A stretch of DNA of 64,000 nt. Origin: Salirhabdus euzebyi. GTDB taxonomy: Bacteria > Bacillota > Bacilli > Bacillales > Alkalibacillaceae. Each line of letters starts with the position of its first letter. Positions within the stretch are counted from its first letter, which is position 1. Below are positions 46,373-54,224 of the stretch, piece by piece. Location of the stretch: NCBI RefSeq assembly GCF_014207435.1, contig NZ_JACHGH010000001.1, positions 248,001-312,000 of the forward strand, in the 5' to 3' direction. Position numbers and translations under genes: made by a program. The notes under the pieces are model-generated. The model ran no database searches. It had not been told where the DNA came from and worked only from the letters and a program-made list of their open reading frames with translations.

Positions 46373-47419
46373 TTGGAAAATTTAAGATTAAATGTTGCGT
46401 TACTTAGAAGAAAGGTTCCTAATTTAACAAGTGCTGCACGATCGGTCGGTTTACGCCCAGCAACTGTTTCAAATCTATGCACAGGAAAGATTCCTGTTGG
46501 TAGAGCAGAGGTGAAAACACTAGTAGCACTCGCCTCTTTAGCGGAGTGTAGTTTGGATGAGTTAATTATTCGAGGAGAAGTTAATGAAATGGTGGAGACA
46601 GGCATTAAAACGGTTGATTTATTTGCACCTTTAGCTAAAGGTGGAACTATTGGCTTAATAGCACGTCCAGGAATGGGACAATTAGTTTTATTAGCGGAAA
46701 CGTTCCACCGATTGAGAAAGCAAGGTTTTGTTACTATGCTTTTAATGCCGGAGGGAGAACCTTCTGAAATCCAAGACTTGCTAGATCAATATGACATTAT
46801 CGCTTACACCATTAAGGAAGCTTACGAACAAATAGAAAAAATAGGCAAGAAAGAAAGCATAGCCTTTGCTGCTGATCGTTCTCACGTTGTAACCGGTGAA
46901 ATCATTCATCTACAGGAGAAACTACTAGTGAAAGATCTTAAGCCAGTAACAACATTTTTAGTCGACTTAAAGGGTGAAGCAGTAGATGAAGACTTACCGT
47001 ATGGTCCACTAGAAACAGTATGGCAATTTGATGCAGATTTAACAGCGAGACACTTATTTCCTGCTGTTAATCCTTTATATTCGACGTCCACTGTCTTAGA
47101 GGGTGCACACCTAGATCAAAATCATCTTTCTATACAGCAAAGGGCTAAAAAATTACTAAGGCGATATCGGGAACTCCGATCTCTTGTGGCCATAAGGGGT
47201 TTAGAAAATCTACCTTCTACTGAACAACATACATTTAAAAGAGGGGAACGATTAGAAGCTTACTTAACACAACCTTTTTATGTAGCGGAAGAATACACTG
47301 GGAAAAAAGGCGAAAACGTCAACCTTCAGGAAACCATATTTGATGTAAGAAAAATTCTAGATGGAACTACTGACTCTTTAGATAAGGAACAATTAACCTA
47401 TATTGGGAACCTAACGTAA
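46373..47419 (+). CDS. helix-turn-helix protein fused to degenerate F1-ATPase beta-like domain
   Basis: A 348-residue protein. Residues 1-70 resemble a Cro/CI-type DNA-binding domain (LTSAARSVGLRPATVSNLC). Residues 72-348 match the ATP-synthase beta subunit: ETGIKTVDLFAPLAKGG, then HLFPAVNPLYSTST, RAKKLLRRYRELRSLVAIRG and YLTQPFYVAEEYTG. The P-loop is degenerate (ARPGMGQL in place of GGAGVGKT), so the Walker A Lys is missing; the catalytic Glu and Walker B region are also altered, and the middle is shortened. TTG start at 46373 behind AGGAGGTGCTCGT. Catalysis is unlikely; a nucleotide- or ATP-synthase-linked regulator is my inference. Confidence 0.8.
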   Translation: MENLRLNVALLRRKVPNLTSAARSVGLRPATVSNLCTGKIPVGRAEVKTLVALASLAECSLDELIIRGEVNEMVETGIKTVDLFAPLAKGGTIGLIARPGMGQLVLLAETFHRLRKQGFVTMLLMPEGEPSEIQDLLDQYDIIAYTIKEAYEQIEKIGKKESIAFAADRSHVVTGEIIHLQEKLLVKDLKPVTTFLVDLKGEAVDEDLPYGPLETVWQFDADLTARHLFPAVNPLYSTSTVLEGAHLDQNHLSIQQRAKKLLRRYRELRSLVAIRGLENLPSTEQHTFKRGERLEAYLTQPFYVAEEYTGKKGENVNLQETIFDVRKILDGTTDSLDKEQLTYIGNLT

Positions 47420-47464
47420 TTATCTAAAAAAAGTTAACAAAATAGTCAAAAAATTATTAGAAAA

Positions 47465-47494
47465 TTCACACTTTTACTGGTAAAATAATATAAT
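47465..47494 (+). promoter_or_regulatory. sigma-A-type promoter
   Basis: TTCACA (47465-47470), 18 bp, TATAAT (47489-47494), before the 66-residue protein gene. Confidence 0.55.
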
Positions 47495-47529
47495 AAGGTA
47501 AACTTTTTCGAGAGGAGTAAGCCTAGTTT

Positions 47530-47730
47530 ATGGATGTTGAGGATAAAAAGGTTTCCAAGATGTACCGTAAAATCTTAACCTCTAATGAAGTAATTGGGTT
47601 AATGGCCTATCAAAACATGGATGGGGCCATGCAAGAAAAGGTTAGACAGAAAATGTTACAAAACGGTTCTGTGTCTGCCAGAACAATACTTAACAAAATA
47701 AATCAATGGAATCAAGCTCAAGGAGACTGA
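47530..47730 (+). CDS. small helical protein of unknown function (66 aa)
   Basis: A hydrophilic, probably helical 66-residue protein (MDVEDKKVSKMYRKILTSNE start, INQWNQAQGD end). GAGAGGAG lies about 12 nt before the ATG, a long spacing, but an in-frame stop two codons upstream fixes the start. It follows the HTH-F1beta gene by 110 bp with its own promoter. No family recognised. Confidence 0.6.
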   Translation: MDVEDKKVSKMYRKILTSNEVIGLMAYQNMDGAMQEKVRQKMLQNGSVSARTILNKINQWNQAQGD

Positions 47731-47848
47731 CTATACGTCATTCTCCTTTTTGTTTTGATTCCATTTTCTAAATAGGGTTTTTTATTAATGGAATAGGGGA
47801 AATTGTCCAATACTAAAAAATACAAATCACTATTTCGGAGGATTTCAT

Positions 47849-49078
47849 ATGCTTATCGCTATTTTGATTTTTATGATTTTATCTTTCTTTTTATCCGGAA
47901 GTGAGACTGCTTTAACTGCAGTAAATAAAATGAAAATAAAAACTAGAGCAGAAAATAATGATCGGAAGTCCGAAAAATTACTTAAACTTATTTCTAAACC
48001 AGATGAATTACTAACAGCAATCCTAATTGGGAACAACATTTCCAATATAATGCTGCCTACTCTAGTTACAATAGTGGCAATTCAATACGATTATAATGTC
48101 GGTATGGCAACTGGAATTTTGACAGTTGTCTTAATCATTTTCGCAGAAGTTTTACCGAAGTCAATAGCAGCTACCTTTGCTGATAAAATAGCTTATTTTG
48201 TAGCACCTTTTATTCGGATATTGGTCATGATTTTAAAACCATTTACTTTTTTTCTTTCTAGATTTACACGATTTATTATCCGAATTCTTTCAAAAGGAGC
48301 TGAAAAAGAGGCTTCTTTTTCAAAAGAAGAGCTGATGACTATGATGGACATTGCCTCAAATGAAGGAACATTTGAAAATGAAGAATCAACGAGAATTAAA
48401 GGTGTCATCGATTTTTACAGTAAAGATGTACGGGATGCCTTAAAAACTCCAAGAATAGATATCGTCGGTATTCCTTCTGATTATGATTTCGAACAAACGC
48501 AGGACATTGTCTTAAATAATAACTACACAAGATATCCCGTTTATAAAGAAAATATGGATAATATCGTAGGGGTTTTTCATTCCAAGCTTTTGTTGAAGTG
48601 GTCATTTTCCAAAAAGAAACCATTAAGTGAATACACGGATAACAATCCATTATTTGTAGTGGAGTCAACCTCTATTGAAAAAGTGTTTAAAATGATGTTA
48701 AAGGAAAAGAAACACTTAGCTATTGTCATTGATGAGTATGGTGGAACAACAGGTATCATTAGTCATGAGGATATAATTGAGGCTATGATTGGGCAAGAAA
48801 TAGAAGATGAAACAGATGATAGTGGAGATGTACTAATAGATGAATTAACCGAATCCCATATAATTTGCCATGGCAAACTAGCTATAAGACGCATTAATGA
48901 AGTTTTCAAAACGCGAATTCCGGAAGAGGAAGACATTTTAGCCGGATTTTTATTTAAAGAATTTGGAGATATTCCGAACGAAGGAGAAACAATTGAGTAT
49001 CAACACTTACACTTTACGGTAACGGAAATGGAAGATAATAAGATACAAAAGGTTAAAATAACAAAAAGTGCACATTGA
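47849..49078 (+). CDS. CNNM/CorC-type DUF21-CBS membrane protein
   Basis: A 409-residue protein with the standard order: DUF21 membrane domain of about four helices (residues 1-175, with SGSETALTAVNKMK), two CBS domains (about 195-320, with IDEYGGTTGIISHEDIIEA) and a C-terminal CorC_HlyC domain (about 335-405). Members are linked to Mg2+ or Co2+ efflux, as MpfA and CorC. CGGAGGATTTCAT precedes the ATG. Hemolysin naming is historical only. Confidence 0.92.
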   Translation: MLIAILIFMILSFFLSGSETALTAVNKMKIKTRAENNDRKSEKLLKLISKPDELLTAILIGNNISNIMLPTLVTIVAIQYDYNVGMATGILTVVLIIFAEVLPKSIAATFADKIAYFVAPFIRILVMILKPFTFFLSRFTRFIIRILSKGAEKEASFSKEELMTMMDIASNEGTFENEESTRIKGVIDFYSKDVRDALKTPRIDIVGIPSDYDFEQTQDIVLNNNYTRYPVYKENMDNIVGVFHSKLLLKWSFSKKKPLSEYTDNNPLFVVESTSIEKVFKMMLKEKKHLAIVIDEYGGTTGIISHEDIIEAMIGQEIEDETDDSGDVLIDELTESHIICHGKLAIRRINEVFKTRIPEEEDILAGFLFKEFGDIPNEGETIEYQHLHFTVTEMEDNKIQKVKITKSAH

Positions 49079-49175
49079 ATTCCGCATAGGAAATGTAGGG
49101 AAGAAAAATAATTACTTAATTAAACTCCACATTATGGTAAAATTTTTTTAGTAATAAAAAATGGGGAGTGCTTAT

Positions 49176-49502
49176 ATGACTGTCAAAGCTGAGTTGAATG
49201 AATTAGTAATGAAAATGAATGCCAATCCAGACCACATTAAAAATGAAAAAGATCGAGTATTTCAGGTTAATCTTGAAGAAAGTGGATCATTACAGATTGT
49301 ACTTCAAGATGGCAAGGTGGAAGTAAAGGAAGGTAACCCTTTAGAGCCCGAGGTAACTTTAATACTATCTGAAAAAAACTTTTCAAAGTTACTAAAGGAT
49401 GATTTAAATACGACGATGGCATTTATGACTGGTGGATTAAAAGTAGAAGGCAAATTAGGACTAGCCTTAAAACTTCAAGAAATTTTAAAACTATATCAAT
49501 AA
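49176..49502 (+). CDS. SCP2 sterol-binding-domain protein
   Basis: A 108-residue soluble single SCP2-domain protein, expected to bind lipids or acyl chains. Family features are VFQVNLEESGSLQIVLQDGK, LEPEVTLILSEKNF and the C-terminal MTGGLKVEGKLGLALKLQEI. The ATG at 49176 is chosen because GGGGAG lies upstream, while the ATG at 49161 overlaps that site. Role in Bacilli is unknown. Confidence 0.85.
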   Translation: MTVKAELNELVMKMNANPDHIKNEKDRVFQVNLEESGSLQIVLQDGKVEVKEGNPLEPEVTLILSEKNFSKLLKDDLNTTMAFMTGGLKVEGKLGLALKLQEILKLYQ

Positions 49503-49507
49503 TATTA

Positions 49508-49864
49508 AAAAACCACCAAACTATTTAGTATTTGGTGGTTTTTTAATAAGGAATTCTTAGTAAATTAAATATAAAAAACCTTGAGTATTCGGAATCCCCG
49601 TCTACACGGGGACTTGATTTTATGGCTATACTCCCATGAAGAACCTAAACAGCTAAGGACCTTTGATATTATCTAATAAAGCTCAATTAATGAATGAAAC
49701 GAGCAATTATTTCTGCTGAATCTGCACTAGATGGACGAAACGAGCAAATATATTTGAACTGTATTCTCCATAACACCAATCTTTAAGAAAAAGTGCCTTT
49801 AATTAATTTAAACAATCATTTCTGCTATGATAAAGAATGAATTCATAATTTGGAGTGATGGAAC
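49508..49864. other. terminator and gene-free region
   Basis: AAAAACCACCAAA (49508-49520) pairs with TTTGGTGGTTTTT (49531-49543), a clear terminator. The following 320 bp hold no supported gene. A single CCCCG-TCTACA-CGGGG stem near 49600 is isolated, without repeats. Confidence 0.7.
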
Positions 49865-50104
49865 GTGTATTACACGTATGTACTTCGTTGTAAAGATAAC
49901 TCTTTATATACAGGCTATACGAACAGATTAGAGCATCGCATAAAAATGCATCAGGAGGGGAAAGGTGCAAAGTATACAAGAGGAAGAGGACCAATAGAGT
50001 TAGTGTATCATGAGGCATTTGATACAAAAACGGAAGCGATGAAGCGGGAGAATGAAATAAAGAAACTTTCAAAAGATGAAAAGGAAGCTTTAATACGACT
50101 ATAG
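49865..50104 (+). CDS. GIY-YIG domain protein (YazA-like)
   Basis: A 79-residue single-domain GIY-YIG nuclease-fold protein (UPF0213/YazA type). The motif reads YYTYVLRC followed by SLYTGYT, with the Arg of HRIKMHQEGKGAKYTR and the Glu in EAMKRENEIKKLS. GTG start behind GGAGTGATG. Cellular role unknown. Followed 15 bp later by the YwbE-like gene. Confidence 0.9.
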   Translation: MYYTYVLRCKDNSLYTGYTNRLEHRIKMHQEGKGAKYTRGRGPIELVYHEAFDTKTEAMKRENEIKKLSKDEKEALIRL

Positions 50105-50118
50105 TAGGTGGAGTTGAC

Positions 50119-50328
50119 ATGAATATGGATGGGCGTTATCGAAGTAACATTACCTCAGGACTAGAGGTAGATATTATATTGAAAAAAGACCAAAGAACTG
50201 GGGTAAGTACCCGGGGATTTGTAAAGGATATTCTTACTAACTCTAACTTTCATCCACATGGTATAAAAGTTAGATTAATGGATGGTCGTGTAGGCAGAGT
50301 AAAGGAGATTTTTTCAAACAACAAGTAG
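50119..50328 (+). CDS. ywbE: YwbE family protein
   Basis: A 69-residue protein of the YwbE/DUF2196 family, a small beta-barrel-like domain: GLEVDIILKKDQRTGVSTRG and HPHGIKVRLMDGRVGRVKEI are its conserved halves. GTAGGTGGAGTTGAC precedes the ATG. Function unknown; probably translated with its GIY-YIG neighbour. Confidence 0.88.
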   Translation: MNMDGRYRSNITSGLEVDIILKKDQRTGVSTRGFVKDILTNSNFHPHGIKVRLMDGRVGRVKEIFSNNK

Positions 50329-50363
50329 AGACATAGGTGTTTCAACAAGTGGGAGGTACATAT

Positions 50364-50705
50364 ATGTCTGTTAGCTGGATAAAAGTGTTTATTGCAGGGA
50401 TGTTTGAAATATTATGGGTAATTGGTCTAAAACATGCACATGATTTTTGGACTTGGACAGGGACAGTAATTGCAATAGCTATTTGTTTTTATTTGTTAGT
50501 GATGGCAGGGGAAGATCTTCCTGTTGGGACTGTTTATGCGGTTTTTGTAGGAATTGGTACGACAGGGACAGTACTATCTGAAATTATATTCTTTAATGAA
50601 CCTTTTAAGGTAATAAAAATCTTCCTAATATTTGTTTTACTTATTGGAATAATGGGGCTTAAGTTAGTGACGGAAGATAAGGAACATGAAGGAGCAAACT
50701 CATGA
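50364..50705 (+). CDS. SMR family efflux protein, first subunit
   Basis: A 113-residue four-helix small multidrug resistance protein with the conserved membrane Glu in FEILWVIGLKHA and the GTVYAVFVGIGTTGTV helix 3. ATG at 50364 after GGGAGGTACATAT. Overlaps the second SMR gene by four bases (ATGA), as in paired, heterodimeric SMR pumps (YkkCD, YvdRS). No guanidine riboswitch fits in the 35-bp gap upstream, so drug or metabolite specificity is open. Confidence 0.9.
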   Translation: MSVSWIKVFIAGMFEILWVIGLKHAHDFWTWTGTVIAIAICFYLLVMAGEDLPVGTVYAVFVGIGTTGTVLSEIIFFNEPFKVIKIFLIFVLLIGIMGLKLVTEDKEHEGANS

Positions 50706-51019
50706 TGGCTTGGACATATTTAGTTTTTGCAGGCTTTTTTGAAATGATTGGTGTCACGATGATTAACGTGTTACATAAAAAACGTAATGTCTTTTCATTG
50801 ATTGGGCTTTTGTTGGGTTTTGGGATGAGTTTTTTATTCCTTTCCCTTGCTATGAAGACACTCGCTATGGGAACTGCTTACGCCGTGTGGACTGGAATTG
50901 GAGCAACAGGAGCGACTATATTGGGGATGGTCTTTTACGGAGAACCTGTAGAAAAGAAGAGGGTTTTTTTCATATTTCTCATTATTGCAGCAACTGTTGG
51001 ACTTAAAATTTATGAATAA
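50702..51019 (+). CDS. SMR family efflux protein, second subunit
   Basis: A 105-residue partner with the same fold: Glu in FEMIGVTMINVLH and GTAYAVWTGIGATGATILGM. It differs from its neighbour mainly in loop charges, as expected for opposite insertion of two heterodimer subunits. The start overlaps the upstream stop, implying translational coupling. Confidence 0.9.
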   Translation: MMAWTYLVFAGFFEMIGVTMINVLHKKRNVFSLIGLLLGFGMSFLFLSLAMKTLAMGTAYAVWTGIGATGATILGMVFYGEPVEKKRVFFIFLIIAATVGLKIYE

Positions 51020-51035
51020 AAAAGAATAGTAAAAA

Positions 51036-51429
51036 GGGGTCCCTATAATCTGGGACACCCTCTAAGTGGATGAATCAATATATGAATGTTCTGCTATAAA
51101 AACAACATTTAAATGTTTTACCATATTGCCGCGGTAAATATCTGCGCTTCTCCTTAAATAATGAAAGCCCTACCTCTCTTTCATCCTTACGATTCCGAGA
51201 TCGCGCCAGTACAAATAAGAAATTCTTTTATATCACAGACGCCAGACGTCTATATATTTTCAATCAGTAAAATGGAACATAGGTATTGATTCACTACACA
51301 ATTAATATATTATACATAACTAAACAAAAAAAGTCAAATTCATATTCGTATTTCCTTCTAGAAAGTTCGAATAATTGTGAAACATAAGAGTCATTCTATA
51401 GTTGTGCAATAAAGAAAGGGGCACAAAAA
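51036..51429. other. hairpin and gene-free region
   Basis: AGGGGTCCC and GGGACACCCT around 51036-51061 form a stem with one bulge and no T tract, a weak terminator. The next 365 bp show a slightly GC-richer patch (51125-51240) and no supported gene or RNA. Confidence 0.5.
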
Positions 51430-51453
51430 ATGAATGTCTTTAGGAGGATTAGT

Positions 51454-51966
51454 ATGGGTATATTAAGTGGTAATCCAACGGAAGAGCCAATGCATTATGG
51501 TGAAGTATTTGCTATTTGGTCATTTGATTTGGCAGCTAAACAAATGGTTGCCGGCTATGAGACAATGCATAATCACGCTGGAGATGAAGACTTAAAGAAA
51601 ATTATTTTGGAAGCAAAAGAACTGTGCAAACAAAATTTGAAGCAAGTGGAACAGTTATTAAAGGAAAATGGAGTAGGACTTCCTCCAGCACCACCTGAAA
51701 GACCTAATGCTTGCTTGGATGATATTCCTGTTGGGGCTCGTTTTCAAGACCCTGAAATTGCTGCTGCCATTTCAGCTGATATAGCAGCAGGTTTAGTGGC
51801 ATGTAGTCAAGTTATGGGACAAGCAATAAGAGAAGATATAGCGATGTTATTCGGTCAAATCCATACGCAGAAGGCTACTCTAGGGGCTAAGGTTCTTCGA
51901 CTTAATAAAGAAAAAGGTTGGTTAATCCCACCACCACTTCATAAAAATAAAGCAGAGAACTGTTAA
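51454..51966 (+). CDS. DUF3231 family protein
   Basis: A 170-residue helical protein of the DUF3231 family, usually present in two tandem halves but here a single unit: MHYGEVFAIWSFDLAAKQMV and AAAISADIAAGLVACSQVMG, with PERPNACLDDIP between. Two in-frame starts are possible: 51430 behind AAAGGGG and 51454 behind AGGAGG; the latter gives the family-typical N-terminus. Function unknown, probably spore-related. Confidence 0.85.
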   Translation: MGILSGNPTEEPMHYGEVFAIWSFDLAAKQMVAGYETMHNHAGDEDLKKIILEAKELCKQNLKQVEQLLKENGVGLPPAPPERPNACLDDIPVGARFQDPEIAAAISADIAAGLVACSQVMGQAIREDIAMLFGQIHTQKATLGAKVLRLNKEKGWLIPPPLHKNKAENC

Positions 51967-52112
51967 TTGGATAGGGATCTTACCACTTAAATGGGTAGGA
52001 TCTTTTTTTTTGTGAAAAAAACAGATAATACTTAACAAAAGACAAAACAAAGCAAACATATGCATAGTATTTATGAGGGGGTTTCAATGTTTTCGTAAAG
52101 GAGTTGTTTCTC

Positions 52113-52424
52113 ATGAAGAGAAACTTTTTTGTTAGTATACTTCAATTTGCATTAGGAGCTATTCAAGCTATTTTATGTTTGCGATTTATGTTTAAAATAT
52201 TTAGTCCAGTAGCAGAATCATTTTTGGCTCAATGGCTTTACTTACTTAGTGATCCATTAATCTATCCATTTGATGCTGCTTTTCCAAGTTCCTATATAAG
52301 TGGCATGTTTTTCATAGAGAAGGCAACCTTTATTGCACTAATTATTTATACGTTAGTTGGGATTTTAGTGATTAATTTTGTTAACAATCTCATTTATGAA
52401 TCACAGAGAAAAAGAAGTAAATAA
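52113..52424 (+). CDS. YggT family membrane protein
   Basis: A 103-residue protein with two main hydrophobic segments, LCLRFMFKIF and the SDPLIYPFDAAFPS loop typical of YggT proteins, which in other bacteria affect membrane organisation or ion balance. ATG at 52113 behind AAAGGAGTTGTTTCTC. It is normally part of the division cluster (ylmG); here it is isolated, so it is a paralogue. Confidence 0.8.
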   Translation: MKRNFFVSILQFALGAIQAILCLRFMFKIFSPVAESFLAQWLYLLSDPLIYPFDAAFPSSYISGMFFIEKATFIALIIYTLVGILVINFVNNLIYESQRKRSK

Positions 52425-52566
52425 TTTTTGACTATTTAATCTCTTCCGCCTATCATTAAAAGGATGTTGAACATTTAGAGAAGGTTATTGATGTAAAGAT
52501 TGTTGTTATTTTTCGCATTTGATAGAAAATACGACGTAACCATTGAACTTTAATTCCAGCTGCTAC

Positions 52567-52678
52567 GGAAATACACAACGCTTTCCACGGGCTCGCGCTG
52601 AGCCTCCTCACTCGCACAGAACGCTCGCTGTGGGGTCTCAACGTCTTCGCTGTCCCGTAGGAGTCTACGTGTATTTCC
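52567..52678 (-). repeat. GC-rich intergenic repeat, copy A
   Basis: A 112-bp element ending in perfect inverted repeats GGAAATACAC (52567-52576) and GTGTATTTCC (52669-52678). Its interior, read on the minus strand, shares GACTCCTACGGGA, AGACCCC, GAGGAGGCT and GCCCGTGGAAAGCG with copy B. GC content is far above the surroundings. Confidence 0.8.
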
Positions 52679-52817
52679 TTCGCTAAGCATGTGCTTATCT
52701 TTAATGTACGGATGAGCTGGGAAAAGGAAAGTTAATAATATAGTCGTATTGATAAAGAATCTAACATGCCTATATGGTTTACCACTATCCTTGAATTAGA
52801 AAATCAATCTTAGCGTA

Positions 52818-52925
52818 GGCAGAATACGCAGACTCCTACGGGATAGCACGTGTCTGAAGACCCCGCAGCGGTGGTTTTCCGCGAGGAGGCTGAGGCCGTG
52901 CCCGTGGAAAGCGAAGTATTCTGCC
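52818..52925 (+). repeat. GC-rich intergenic repeat, copy B
   Basis: A 108-bp element with end repeats GGCAGAATAC (52818-52827) and GTATTCTGCC (52916-52925), in opposite orientation to copy A and 139 bp away. The terminal stems differ between copies but each is self-complementary. This type of sequence occurs in many Bacillaceae intergenic regions; no named function is known to me. Confidence 0.8.
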
Positions 52926-52987
52926 GAAGCGGTCGTATAGCACTGACCAAATTACAAAGTTACTTCGCAGTTTAAATAAAAACAGCT

Positions 52988-53410
52988 TTAAATATAAAAC
53001 ATATACCCGTCTTGACGATCGTTTTCTTCAAATTTTGCTAAATCATCTAGCGTGGTAGTGTCTAAAACTTCTTTTACGGCATCTCGAATACGCATCCAGA
53101 GCTCTTTCTTTGCTGGTTCTTCATCTTCAATACCTTCTACCGGACTAATCGGACCCTCTAACACCCGAATGATGTCACCAGCAGTGATTTCTTCCGGCAT
53201 TTTCGTTAATAAATAACCACCATGTGCTCCTCTAACACTTTTGACGAGCCTGGCATTTCGTAGTGGCGGAATTAATTGCTCCAAATAATGTTCTGATAAA
53301 TCGTGTTCTCTTGCAATTGCTTTTAAAGACAATGGTGTATTATCTCCGTAACTTTTCGCTAGCGCAATCATGATGGTTAATCCGTATCTGCCCTTTGTAG
53401 AAATCTTCAC
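52988..53410 (-). CDS. cymR: Rrf2 family transcriptional regulator, CymR-like
   Basis: A 140-residue winged-helix regulator close to CymR, the cysteine-metabolism repressor of Bacillus that acts with CysK. The N-terminal MKISTKGRYGLTIMIALAK, the wing segment SVRGAHGGYLL and the C-terminal ENDRQDGYMFYI are characteristic; the three-Cys iron-sulfur cluster motif of IscR is absent. GTG start at 53410 behind AAAGGGGG. It overlaps the upstream membrane gene by 71 bp and, with divergent rarA, preserves the Bacillus yrzC-yrvN neighbourhood. Confidence 0.9.
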   Translation of the reverse strand: MKISTKGRYGLTIMIALAKSYGDNTPLSLKAIAREHDLSEHYLEQLIPPLRNARLVKSVRGAHGGYLLTKMPEEITAGDIIRVLEGPISPVEGIEDEEPAKKELWMRIRDAVKEVLDTTTLDDLAKFEENDRQDGYMFYI

Positions 53411-54056
53411 CTTTTTTCCCCCTTTTAATCATAAAGTCCATCAATTTTTTTGAATGTGGAAAGGTATACCCTAAAATAGTTCCTAATGTTAACGATGCAA
53501 TGACTGTTCCTACTCCTACAGGACCACCTAGTAACCAGCCAATGAGCAACACAATTACATCTAAACAATTTCTTACCCACTGCACTTTCCATCCCGTTTT
53601 TTCGGTTATATACAACATTAAACTATCTCGAGGTCCAGCACCTAAATTCGCTGCAACATAAAGGCCAATTCCATATGCAAATATAATAACTCCACTTATT
53701 AAAACAATGATATCCATCCAAATTGGTCCTGGATCAGGTAAGATCAGTAAAAATAAATCAATAAAGATGCCAATTAAAACCATATTTAAAATGGTTCCTA
53801 TTTTTGGCCACTGCCTTAATGCGATACAAGAAAAAGCTACAATTATAACCCCGACAATAATGCTCCAGCTTCCAATCGTTAATCCAAACTGTTTATATAA
53901 ACCATAATGTAGTACATCCCACGGACTAATTCCTAAATCCTTTGCAGTTATTGTCAACGAAATACCAAATGCAAGGATAATGATACCTATTATGTAAAAT
54001 CCCCATCGTAAAAGCAGATGCCTACTCTTCGTGATGTCTTTTTGCTTTTCTGTCAT
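53340..54056 (-). CDS. YczE/YyaS-like integral membrane protein
   Basis: A 238-residue protein with five hydrophobic segments and the family motif LGISPWDVLHYGLYKQFGLT early and NLGAGPRDSLMLYITEKTGW in the middle. The C-terminal tail (about 215-238) is translated from the same DNA as the start of cymR, out of frame, a 71-bp overlap. Either the natural stop was lost or the two genes are tightly coupled. Function unknown. Confidence 0.8.
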   Translation of the reverse strand: MTEKQKDITKSRHLLLRWGFYIIGIIILAFGISLTITAKDLGISPWDVLHYGLYKQFGLTIGSWSIIVGVIIVAFSCIALRQWPKIGTILNMVLIGIFIDLFLLILPDPGPIWMDIIVLISGVIIFAYGIGLYVAANLGAGPRDSLMLYITEKTGWKVQWVRNCLDVIVLLIGWLLGGPVGVGTVIASLTLGTILGYTFPHSKKLMDFMIKRGKKGEDFYKGQIRINHHDCASEKLRR

Positions 54057-54224
54057 TTTTAATAATCCTCTCTAGGTTCCCGCATTCAGCTTCTGGAAAT
54101 ATTAATTCCCTTTCCAGTTTTCAATGTAAACAATAGCTATTATAGCAGAACATCATGGCTCTTGCATTTTATATAAATCAGGATTACCCTAAATAAAGAT
54201 ACTGGTTTTAAAGGAGTAATGGAA

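Noticed and set aside
49583-49620. Single GGAATCCCCG-TCTACA-CGGGG stem that looks like one type I-E CRISPR repeat
   Set aside because: Only one copy, with no spacer-repeat periodicity and no cas genes in the window.
50329-50363. Guanidine-I (ykkC) riboswitch ahead of the SMR pair
   Set aside because: Only 35 bp separate the pair from the upstream gene, too little for the ~100-nt aptamer.
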